From positions 1-64,000 of the forward strand of contig CALRKY020000008.1 of the NCBI GenBank assembly GCA_943368345.1: 64,000 nucleotides of DNA, in the 5' to 3' direction. Shown piece by piece: positions 57,417 to 64,000 of this stretch. Source of the DNA: JADCGM01 sp943368345. GTDB lineage: Bacteria; Pseudomonadota; Alphaproteobacteria; Sphingomonadales; Sphingomonadaceae. Within the stretch, counting starts at the first letter, position 1, and each line of letters starts with the position of its first letter. A program made the position numbers and the translations under genes. Under the pieces are notes generated by a model. That model saw only the letters and a list, made by a program, of their open reading frames with translations, searched no databases and was not told the origin of the DNA.

Positions 57417-58612
57417 TGCGCACGTTGTCGGGCAGTGAGGCGCGGCGGATTGCGCTGGCGGCACAGGGGTTCGGACGGGCGCGGCACGACCGGCCGGGCA
57501 AGCGCCAGTTTGAGGCGATGACCGCGCGGCTCGGCCTGCTGCAGATTGATTCGGTGAACGTATTTGCCCGGGCCCACACCATGCCGGGCTTTTCCCGGCT
57601 CGGCCCTTATGATCCGGCCCTGATTGATCAGGCAGCAACCGGTCGGCGCGGGACTCTGTTCGAATATTGGGGGCACGAAGCCTCCTACGTGCGCCGGGAG
57701 CTGCAACCGGCGCTGCGTTGGCGCATGGCCCGGGCGCAGGCAGGACAGGGCCTGTGGAGCGGAACCTCCAAATTCGGGGCGGAGCGGCGTCCGTTGATCG
57801 ACAGCATATTGGCCGAAGTGACAGCCCGGGGTCCGCTGACGGTGGGCGATCTGGAGGATGGCGGCAAAGCGCAAGGGGCCTGGTGGGGCTGGAGCGATGG
57901 CAAGCGGGCGCTGGAATGGCTGTTCTGGGCCGGGTTGTTGACCAGCGCCGGACGCCGGGGCTTCGCGCGGATCTATGACCTGCCAGAGCGGGTGATGCCC
58001 GATATCCTCGCCCTGCCAACGCCCGATACGGCGGAGGCGCAGCGGACATTGCTGACGGTTGCGGCGCGTTCGCTCGGCGTGGCGACGACCCGGGATTTGC
58101 GGGATTATTGGCGGATCAATCCCACCGATGGTGCGGCAAGGGTGGCCGAACTGGCCGAAGCCGGGGTCATCGAACCAGTTGCAGTCAAGGGTTGGGCACA
58201 ACCGGCCTGGCTCACCACCGGTGCGACCGGCTGTCGTCCCCGGCAGGCCGCCCTGATATCACCGTTTGATCCGCTGTTATGGCATCGTGACCGGTCTGAA
58301 CGTCTGTTCGATTTCCGGTATCGGATCGAAATTTATACCCCCGCCCACAAGCGGGAGCATGGCTATTATGTCCTGCCGTTCCTGATGGGGGATCGGATTG
58401 CAGCGCGGGTAGATCTGAAGGCGGATCGGGCAAACCGCTGCTTGTTGGTGCAGGCGGCGCATCTGGAACCGGGTGCGGCCCCGGACGCCACCGCCACCGC
58501 ATTGGCCAACGAGTTGAAACTGGCGGCCGGCTGGAGCGGGTGTGACCGGATCGAGGTGATGCCGCGCGGCGACCTGGCGGCGGCCTTGCAGGACCGGGTC
58601 GCGGCATTGTGA
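57416..58612 (+). CDS. YcaQ-family winged-helix DNA glycosylase-like protein
   Basis: A 398-residue protein of the DUF1006/YcaQ (AlkX) family, which in Escherichia coli excises bulky or crosslinked base lesions. Visible family segments are LSGSEARRIALAAQGF, LGLLQIDSVNVFARAHTM with the QxD motif, RLGPYDPALID, LFEYWGHEASYVRREL and SPFDPLLWHRDRSERLFDF. The TGATG overlap with the MATE gene and the GTG overlap with the methyltransferase gene indicate one operon. A role in resisting a DNA-damaging product would fit the efflux neighbour, but that is inference. Confidence 0.88.
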   Translation: MRTLSGSEARRIALAAQGFGRARHDRPGKRQFEAMTARLGLLQIDSVNVFARAHTMPGFSRLGPYDPALIDQAATGRRGTLFEYWGHEASYVRRELQPALRWRMARAQAGQGLWSGTSKFGAERRPLIDSILAEVTARGPLTVGDLEDGGKAQGAWWGWSDGKRALEWLFWAGLLTSAGRRGFARIYDLPERVMPDILALPTPDTAEAQRTLLTVAARSLGVATTRDLRDYWRINPTDGAARVAELAEAGVIEPVAVKGWAQPAWLTTGATGCRPRQAALISPFDPLLWHRDRSERLFDFRYRIEIYTPAHKREHGYYVLPFLMGDRIAARVDLKADRANRCLLVQAAHLEPGAAPDATATALANELKLAAGWSGCDRIEVMPRGDLAAALQDRVAAL

Positions 58613-59382
58613 ACGCGGTTGCCGAACCCTTTGACCGGGCCACCCGGCGATACCGGCGGGACCGCGCCGCTGCCGATTTTTCGCGCTTTGCCTTCCTGAA
58701 GGATGCGATGGCCGATGAATTGCTGGCGCGGCTGGCGGATGGCGGGGACACGTTTGCAACAGCGCTCGACCTTGGCTGCCACGATGGGCGACTCGGGCGG
58801 GCCTTGCCTTGTGCGGAGGTTCACTATGCCGACGCCGGCCAGCGTTTCGCCGACGCGGCATCAGGCGTCTGCTGTGAGGAGGACCGGCTGCCCTTTGCAC
58901 CGGCGTCCTTTGACCTGGTGGTGTCAGCGGGCAGCCTGCAATCGGTCAACGATCTGCCGGGAGCGTTGGCGCAAATTCGCCGTTGCCTGAAGCCGGGGGG
59001 ATTGTTTCTGGCGGCATTTCCCGGCGGCGAATCGCTCAAGGAAATCCGGGCGGCATTTCTGGAGGCCGAGACAGCGCTCACCGGGCGCGTCGCGGCCCGC
59101 GTTGCCCCGATGGTTGATGCAGCCTCTGCGGGAGCATTGCTGCGACGGGCCGGGTTCACCAGTCCGGTCGCCGATGTCGACACGCTGACCATCCGCTACG
59201 TCGATCTTTTTGCGGCCATCGCCGATTTGCGCGGCATGGGCGAAACGAACCTGCTGACGGTGCGGGTGCCGCTGCGCCGGGACGCGCTGACAGATGCTGC
59301 GGCCCGATTCGCCGCCGCTGCCGAGGGCGGCAAAACCGGCGTGACGGTGCAGGTCGTTTATCTGGCAGGCCGGGTCGGTTAG
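58609..59382 (+). CDS. SAM-dependent methyltransferase, NDUFAF5/BioC-like
   Basis: A 257-residue class I methyltransferase. Motif I is ALDLGCHDGRLGRAL; VVSAGSLQSVNDLPGALAQI and RCLKPGGLFLAAFPGGESL follow, the latter being typical of the NDUFAF5/BioC-like group in alphaproteobacteria. The mitochondrial relative hydroxylates a complex I subunit arginine; the bacterial role is not established. The GTG start overlaps the YcaQ-like stop. It is convergent with a small membrane protein gene. Confidence 0.85.
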   Translation: MNAVAEPFDRATRRYRRDRAAADFSRFAFLKDAMADELLARLADGGDTFATALDLGCHDGRLGRALPCAEVHYADAGQRFADAASGVCCEEDRLPFAPASFDLVVSAGSLQSVNDLPGALAQIRRCLKPGGLFLAAFPGGESLKEIRAAFLEAETALTGRVAARVAPMVDAASAGALLRRAGFTSPVADVDTLTIRYVDLFAAIADLRGMGETNLLTVRVPLRRDALTDAAARFAAAAEGGKTGVTVQVVYLAGRVG

Positions 59383-59458
59383 GCCGTGAACCCATAAAAT
59401 GGGCGGCAGTCCGCGCACGACCCGAAGGGCAACAATTGGGTGGGAGGCGGACCTTCCA

Positions 59459-59683
59459 CTACACCCTGCCGCGCTTATTGCGGGCGATAACTTCGGGGTC
59501 GTAAGGGCCGACCTTTTTTCGCCTGTTGCGCACCGTGACGATCAAGCTTGCGATGGCCGCAGGCATGACAACAAGCTGCGGGTTCTGGAATATTCCCTCG
59601 CTAGAGACATAGCGGGCCCACCAGAGCAGAACCTCGACCACCAATCCGATGGCGATGCCGACAGTCATGTTCCATGGCTTCAT
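59459..59683 (-). CDS. Small two-helix membrane protein
   Basis: A 74-residue product with two likely membrane helices (MTVGIAIGLVVEVLLWWA near 6-23 and LVVMPAAIASLIVTV near 37-51), followed by a basic cytosolic tail (RNRRKKVGPYDPEVIARNKR). GCGGGA lies five bases before the ATG at 59683; an ATG two codons upstream is also possible. No family is recognised. Confidence 0.55.
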   Translation of the reverse strand: MKPWNMTVGIAIGLVVEVLLWWARYVSSEGIFQNPQLVVMPAAIASLIVTVRNRRKKVGPYDPEVIARNKRGRV

Positions 59684-59738
59684 TAGCATCCCGCATTCGC
59701 TCTTTGTTTGCAACGGAGTCGGAAACGGAACGGCTGCT

Positions 59739-60590
59739 TTATGAGACTACGGACGAGCCGAGCGTCTTCCTCTCCCGCCCGGCAACGTCCTGGGTGTATT
59801 GCCAAGCGACCCGGCCCGACCGCGATCCGCGACCCGTGGCCCAAGTCAGTGCGGCCTGATCATCGATCGGCAGGCCGAACGCTTCTGCGTAAGCCCGAAC
59901 GATCGCGAGGTACGTCGGCTGGTCGCAAGTGTGGAAACCGAGCGACAGGCCGAAGCGGTCGGCCAGCGCGAGCCGGTCATCGAGCACATCACGGGCATTG
60001 ATGGCATTCTCGACATCGCCATGTTCGCGTGGGACGAGGTGGCGGCGGTTCGAGGTGACGACGAGGCGGCAATTGGCTGGCCGTTCCTCGATCCCGCCCT
60101 CGAGGACGGAGCGCAGTGCCTTATAGTCATGCTCGTCCGCCTCAAACGACAGGTCGTCACAGAATAGCAGAAAGCGGCGGTCGGTCCCGTCAAGGCGGCG
60201 AAACAGGGCTGGCAGGCTGCCGATGTCGGCGCGCGCCACTTCGATCAGCGCGAGATCGTGTCCCGCCAGCCGAAGGTCGGCGACCACGCCCTTGGCGAGT
60301 GCACTCTTGCCCATGCCTCTGGCACCCCACAGCAACACATCATGCGCTGGCAGGCCTTTGGCATGCCGTTCGGCATTGGTGTGCAGGGCGGCTTTCTGGG
60401 ACTCGATCCCGAGCAGTAGCGCAAGTGGTCGGACGGCGGGAAAGGCCACGGTGCGCAGATGATCGCCGGTCCAGACGAAGGCATCGCCGGTGGCGGGGTC
60501 ACTGTCGGCAGCGACCGTTGGTGCCAGCCGTTCAAGAGCTGCCGCAATCCGCACCAGTGTGCCGCTTATGTCGCTATCGGGGGGAATCAT
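59739..60590 (-). CDS. DUF815 family ATPase
   Basis: A 283-residue AAA+-like protein. Walker A is LLWGARGMGKSALAKGVVA, Walker B is RFLLFCDDLSFE, and the sensor and arginine segments follow (RLVVTSNRRHLVPRE, DRLALADRFGLSLGF), as in DUF815. Its function is not defined, though it often neighbours yajC-secDF. ATG 60590 begins the family; ATG 60608 is also possible. It is divergent from yajC with 70 bases between. Confidence 0.9.
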   Translation of the reverse strand: MIPPDSDISGTLVRIAAALERLAPTVAADSDPATGDAFVWTGDHLRTVAFPAVRPLALLLGIESQKAALHTNAERHAKGLPAHDVLLWGARGMGKSALAKGVVADLRLAGHDLALIEVARADIGSLPALFRRLDGTDRRFLLFCDDLSFEADEHDYKALRSVLEGGIEERPANCRLVVTSNRRHLVPREHGDVENAINARDVLDDRLALADRFGLSLGFHTCDQPTYLAIVRAYAEAFGLPIDDQAALTWATGRGSRSGRVAWQYTQDVAGRERKTLGSSVVS

Positions 60591-60660
60591 TGCGTCGCTC
60601 ACTTGCATTTGTATAGAAGCGCGCCAGATCGAATGCCAATCAAGCGGAAAGCCTAACTCC

Positions 60661-61005
60661 ATGTGGATCAATCCGGCCTATGCCCAGACTGCGACGCCGG
60701 CGGCGGGCAGCGGCGCGAACGCCTTTCTTCAGTTCGCCCCGCTCGTCTTCATTTTCATCATTTTCTATTTCCTGATGATCCGCCCGCAGCAGCAGCGGAT
60801 GAAGGCGCACAAGGCGATGATTGATGCGGTGAAGAAGGGCGATACCGTGGTCACCGGTGGCGGCATTGTCGGCAAGGTCACCCGGGTGATGGACGGCGAA
60901 GTCGAGATTGAGATTGCGCCGACGGTCAAGATCAAGGTGGTCAAGGGCACCCTGTCGGACGTGCGCCTGCCGGTCGGTGCGGCTGCCAACGACACAACGA
61001 AATAA
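60661..61005 (+). CDS. yajC: Preprotein translocase subunit YajC
   Basis: A 114-residue inner-membrane protein associated with SecDF. A short N-terminus (MWINPAYAQTA) leads to one membrane helix (about 24-41, FAPLVFIFIIFYFLMIRPQQ), then the conserved KAHKAMIDAVKKGDTVVTGGGI and a beta-rich cytosolic tail. The gene lies seven bases from secD. GGAAAG precedes the ATG. Confidence 0.95.
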   Translation: MWINPAYAQTATPAAGSGANAFLQFAPLVFIFIIFYFLMIRPQQQRMKAHKAMIDAVKKGDTVVTGGGIVGKVTRVMDGEVEIEIAPTVKIKVVKGTLSDVRLPVGAAANDTTK

Positions 61006-61012
61006 GCCCGAC

Positions 61013-62605
61013 ATGCTCGATTTCCCGCGCTGGAAAATTTGGGGCGTCTTTGCGGTCATGGCCTTTGCCGTGGTGTTCGCCGTGCCGACGTTTTTCCCGG
61101 AGAAGATGGTTGCATCCTGGCCGGACTATGCCCCGAAGGCGCAGTTGAACCTTGGGCTCGACCTGCGCGGCGGCAGCCATTTGTTGCTGGAGGCAGAGAC
61201 AGCCGACGTTCGCAAGCAGCAGCTTGATACGCTGGAGGATTCGGTAAAAACCGAACTCCGCGATGCCGACGGCGGGCGCATTGGCTATGGCGACCTGTCG
61301 ACGGCGGGCGGCAAGCTGAGCTTTCTGGTGCGGAACGTCACCGACCTTGACCGGACCGTCGAGGCGATGCGCGGCATTTCCCGGCCGATCGGGGTGACCG
61401 GCCAGCGCGATATCGATGTCGCCGTGGTGGACGGTAACCGCGTCCAGCTGACGCCGACCACCGCCGGTCTGGCCGATGCCAGCGACCGGGCGATGGAACA
61501 GGCTGTCGAAGTCATCCGCCGCCGCGTCGATGCCGTCGGTACCCGTGAACCGACCATCATCCGGCAGGGCGACAACCGCATCGTCGTGCAGGTGCCCGGA
61601 TTGCAGGACCCGACCGGCCTGAAGGCGCTGATCGGCAAAACCGCGAAGCTGGAGTTCAAGCTGGTTGATCTGGGTGCCGATGCGGCCGAGGTCGCCAAGG
61701 GTCGGGCGCCGGTTGGCAGCCAGATCCTCGCCAATGTCGGCGGCGGTGCAACCGTCGTCAAACGCCGCGCCATCATCACCGGCGACCAACTGACCGATGC
61801 ACGGCAGGATTTCGATCAGAACGGGCAGGCGGTCGTCAGCTTCAAGTTCAACTCGGTCGGCGCGAAGCGCTTTGCCCGGGTGACGCAGGAAAATGTCGGC
61901 AAGCCGTTTGCAATCATCATCGACAATCAGGTGATTTCAGCCCCGAACATCAATGAACCGATCCTTGGCGGCTCCGGGCAGATCAGCGGGAACTACACGG
62001 TTGAGAGTGCCGGGGTGTTCGCCATTCAGCTGCGCTCGGGCGCGCTGCCGGTCAAGCTGACGGTGATTGAGGAGCGGACGGTCGGCCCAGACCTCGGTGC
62101 GGATTCGATCCGGGCCGGGGCGATTGCATCGGCTGTTTCGGTGCTGGCGGTCGCGCTATTCATGCTGATCACTTATGGGCGATTTGGCGTCTATTCGATC
62201 ATTGCGCTGGTGTTCAACGTCATGCTCATTCTGGCGATTATGTCGCTGACCGGGGCGACGCTGACGCTGCCGGGTATTGCAGGCCTCGTCCTGACCATCG
62301 GGGCGGCGGTTGATGCCAACGTGCTGATCAACGAACGTATCCGGGAGGAATTGCGCAAAGGCCGCGCCGTCGTCCATTCGATTGAGACTGGCTACCGCGA
62401 GGCCAGCCGCACGATTTTTGACGCCAATTTCTGCAATGTGATCGCCGCCGTGGTGATGATCTCCTTCGGCTCCGGCCCGGTCAAAGGCTTCGGCGTTGTT
62501 CTGACCATCGGCATTGTCACCTCGGTGTTCACGGCTGTGACCTTTACGCGGATGGTTGCCGCCGACTGGCTGCGTCGGGACCGGCCCAACGCTCTTGTTC
62601 TTTAG
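61013..62605 (+). CDS. secD: Protein translocase subunit SecD
   Basis: A 530-residue membrane protein that, with SecF, uses the proton gradient to complete protein export. A first helix (about 8-28) is followed by LNLGLDLRGGSHLLLE, a long periplasmic domain (about 50-370) with the P1 head and DRAMEQAVEVIRRRVDAVG, and a C-terminal five-helix bundle with ERTVGPDLGADSI and GAAVDANVLINERIREELRKG. The first residue was taken as ATG 61013, seven bases after yajC. Confidence 0.96.
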   Translation: MLDFPRWKIWGVFAVMAFAVVFAVPTFFPEKMVASWPDYAPKAQLNLGLDLRGGSHLLLEAETADVRKQQLDTLEDSVKTELRDADGGRIGYGDLSTAGGKLSFLVRNVTDLDRTVEAMRGISRPIGVTGQRDIDVAVVDGNRVQLTPTTAGLADASDRAMEQAVEVIRRRVDAVGTREPTIIRQGDNRIVVQVPGLQDPTGLKALIGKTAKLEFKLVDLGADAAEVAKGRAPVGSQILANVGGGATVVKRRAIITGDQLTDARQDFDQNGQAVVSFKFNSVGAKRFARVTQENVGKPFAIIIDNQVISAPNINEPILGGSGQISGNYTVESAGVFAIQLRSGALPVKLTVIEERTVGPDLGADSIRAGAIASAVSVLAVALFMLITYGRFGVYSIIALVFNVMLILAIMSLTGATLTLPGIAGLVLTIGAAVDANVLINERIREELRKGRAVVHSIETGYREASRTIFDANFCNVIAAVVMISFGSGPVKGFGVVLTIGIVTSVFTAVTFTRMVAADWLRRDRPNALVL

Positions 62606-62614
62606 GGATATGCC

Positions 62615-63574
62615 ATGCGCTTGCTGAAACTCATCCCGGACAGCACCAACATCCGGTTCCTTCGGGTGCGCTGGTGGGCGCTGGGTGTGACCATGGCGTT
62701 GGTCGTGGCGTCCTTCGTACTGCTGGCGGTGCGCGGACTGAACTACGGTGTCGATTTTTCGGGCGGCTTGATGATGGAGGTCGGCTTTGATGAAGCCGCG
62801 CCCATCGACGAGCTGCGGTCGTCGATCAATGCGCTGAACCTCGGCGAAGCTTCGCTCCAGCAATTCGGCAATGCCCGGACGATCTCGATCCGGCTACCAC
62901 TGCCGGAGGGCGGCGATGCCGCAGCTGTTCAGCGCGTGGTCGCGAAAGTGGAGGCAACGGTTCGCGCCAACCATGCCGACGCGAAATTCCGCCGGGTGGA
63001 AACGGTCAGCGGTAAGGTGTCTGGCGAACTCATCCAAGCGGGTGCGCTGGCGGCGGTGATCGCGATGGGCGGTGTCGCGCTCTATATCTGGTTCCGCTTT
63101 GAATGGCAGTTCGGGGTCGGGGCCTTGTTCGCGCTTTTCCATGACGTAGTGATCACGCTCGGGTTTTTCTCGCTGACCCGGATTGAATTCAACCTCAACA
63201 TCGTCGCGGCGATCCTGACGATTATCGGCTATTCGTTGAACGACACCATCGTGGTCTATGACCGGGTTCGCGAGAACCTGCGCAAATACCGGAAGATGGA
63301 TATGGAGCCGATGCTCGATCTGACGGTCAACGAGATGCTGGCGCGGACCATGGTCACCTCGCTGTCGATGATCATCGCACTGTCGAGCCTGGTGCTGCTT
63401 GGCGGTGACGTGATTTTCGGCTTCTCGGTCGCAATGCTGCTCGGCATTTTCATCGGGACCTATTCGTCAATCTATGTGGCGGCCCCGATCCTGATCTGGC
63501 TTGGTGTCGGCCCGGCGACCTTCGTGCCGGAGGAAACCGGCAAGGCAGAGCGCGTCGCCCCGCGCAAAGGCTGA
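62615..63574 (+). CDS. secF: Protein translocase subunit SecF
   Basis: A 319-residue membrane partner of SecD. Six membrane helices are visible with LNYGVDFSGGLMMEVGF in the periplasmic segment after helix 1, ALFHDVVITLGFFSL, and the conserved IIGYSLNDTIVVYDRVRENL with the proton-path aspartate. ATG 62615 lies nine bases after secD. The stop overlaps the start of the next gene by one base. Confidence 0.96.
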   Translation: MRLLKLIPDSTNIRFLRVRWWALGVTMALVVASFVLLAVRGLNYGVDFSGGLMMEVGFDEAAPIDELRSSINALNLGEASLQQFGNARTISIRLPLPEGGDAAAVQRVVAKVEATVRANHADAKFRRVETVSGKVSGELIQAGALAAVIAMGGVALYIWFRFEWQFGVGALFALFHDVVITLGFFSLTRIEFNLNIVAAILTIIGYSLNDTIVVYDRVRENLRKYRKMDMEPMLDLTVNEMLARTMVTSLSMIIALSSLVLLGGDVIFGFSVAMLLGIFIGTYSSIYVAAPILIWLGVGPATFVPEETGKAERVAPRKG

Positions 63575-63936
63575 TGGTGGCCGAGTTCGTCCGGCAGGGC
63601 GGGCCAGCCGGTGTTCCGGTCATTCAAGGCTATACCCCCGGCGGCTGGCGGGTATCGGGTCAGCTGCGGTCGGGCGCGGTGCTGGTCACCCCGGAGGGTG
63701 TGTCGGGCGTTACCGGTATTGGTCCGGATGATCTGTCCGCCGTGACATCCGACACTGTTGAACTGTTGCTGGTCGGCACTGGTGCAGCAATGACCCGCCC
63801 GGATACCAGTCTGCTGGCGGCGCTTCGCGCCCGGGGGATTCCCGCTGAATTTATGGATTCCCGGGCGGCGGCGCGGACCTATAACGTGCTCGCCAACGAA
63901 GGCCGCCGGGTCGCGGTGGCGCTGCTGCCGGTCTGA
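63574..63936 (+). CDS. Mth938/NDUFAF3-like protein
   Basis: A 120-residue product with the Mth938 fold: PVIQGYTPGGWRVSGQLRSG, then VELLLVGTGAAMTRPD, ALRARGIPAEFMDSRAAARTYNVLANEGRRVAVALLPV. This family includes mitochondrial NDUFAF3, an assembly factor of complex I, and its gene is commonly next to secDF in alphaproteobacteria. The ATG overlaps the secF TGA. The bacterial function is not proved. Confidence 0.88.
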   Translation: MVAEFVRQGGPAGVPVIQGYTPGGWRVSGQLRSGAVLVTPEGVSGVTGIGPDDLSAVTSDTVELLLVGTGAAMTRPDTSLLAALRARGIPAEFMDSRAAARTYNVLANEGRRVAVALLPV

Positions 63937-63950
63937 TACCAGCCCGTCAT

Positions 63951-63966
63951 CCTGACGAGAGTCAGG
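63951..63966. repeat. Short hairpin near the window end
   Basis: CCTGAC (63951-63956) and GTCAGG (63961-63966) flank GAGA, 14 bases past the Mth938-like stop. No T-tract follows in the window. It may be a repeat or part of a terminator whose rest lies beyond the edge. Confidence 0.4.
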
Positions 63967-64000
63967 ACCTCGTTGGGCGTGGGATGCTCCGAGGAAGGTC

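Overview
The window is GC-rich chromosomal DNA from an alphaproteobacterium, most likely a member of the Sphingomonadales. Three things support this. The cell-cycle regulator gene ctrA sits tail-to-tail with a SciP (DUF1153) gene, a pairing of alphaproteobacterial regulators. The gene orders ribD-ribE-ribB-ribH-nusB-thiL, plsY-dprA-topA-rnr and yajC-secD-secF-Mth938 are typical of this class. There is also a heavy load of exported peptidases and amidohydrolases. I could not run any search, so the order-level placement is an inference.

Layout. Bases 1-2,450 look like mobile-element debris: an intact IS6-family transposase, a truncated second IS6 transposase and an isolated DUF1330-like gene, ending at a strong terminator. 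Bases 2,456-10,930 hold a beta-oxidation multifunctional enzyme, a 7TM-type GGDEF protein with an altered signature (GGQEF), an exported SAM-methyltransferase-like protein, pdxH, a cation efflux carrier, mnmA, sciP and ctrA. Bases 11,039-26,838 form a long minus-strand run: nadE, gltX, a small membrane protein, ribD, ribE, a ribB with an N-terminal helix-turn-helix, ribH, an esterase-GNAT fusion, nusB, thiL, hppA, then two tandemly duplicated S9 peptidases. Bases 26,930-36,588 run on the plus strand: plsY, dprA, topA, a small ORF, rnr, a dienelactone hydrolase and comM.

Bases 36,616-41,222 are a minus-strand acyl-CoA operon (two acyl-CoA dehydrogenases, a CoA ligase and an HD-domain protein). 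Then come lgt, a small lipoprotein, a TPR-like protein, a DUF885 lipoprotein and an amidohydrolase. Around 46,650-48,110 lies a repeat-rich island: a REP-associated tyrosine transposase with three alternately oriented copies of one 24-25 bp repeat, followed at once by an array of four short hairpins. Bases 48,133-60,590 carry a second amidohydrolase, an MFS pump, a CHAP protein, a glycosyltransferase, an M28 peptidase, two small genes, a D-Ala-D-Ala carboxypeptidase, a MATE pump overlapping a YcaQ-family gene and a methyltransferase, and a DUF815 ATPase. The window ends with yajC-secD-secF-Mth938.

How the genes work together. Several blocks are pathway units: riboflavin synthesis (ribD, ribE, ribB, ribH) next to NAD synthesis, thiamine phosphorylation and PLP synthesis; DNA uptake and processing (dprA, comM, topA); protein export (yajC, secD, secF) with lipoprotein modification (lgt); and fatty-acyl-CoA oxidation. 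The most interesting signals are the HTH-RibB fusion with a perfect palindrome just upstream of its start, the transposase-repeat island, the esterase-GNAT fusion inside the conserved riboflavin cluster, and the S9 peptidase duplication that also copied a terminator.
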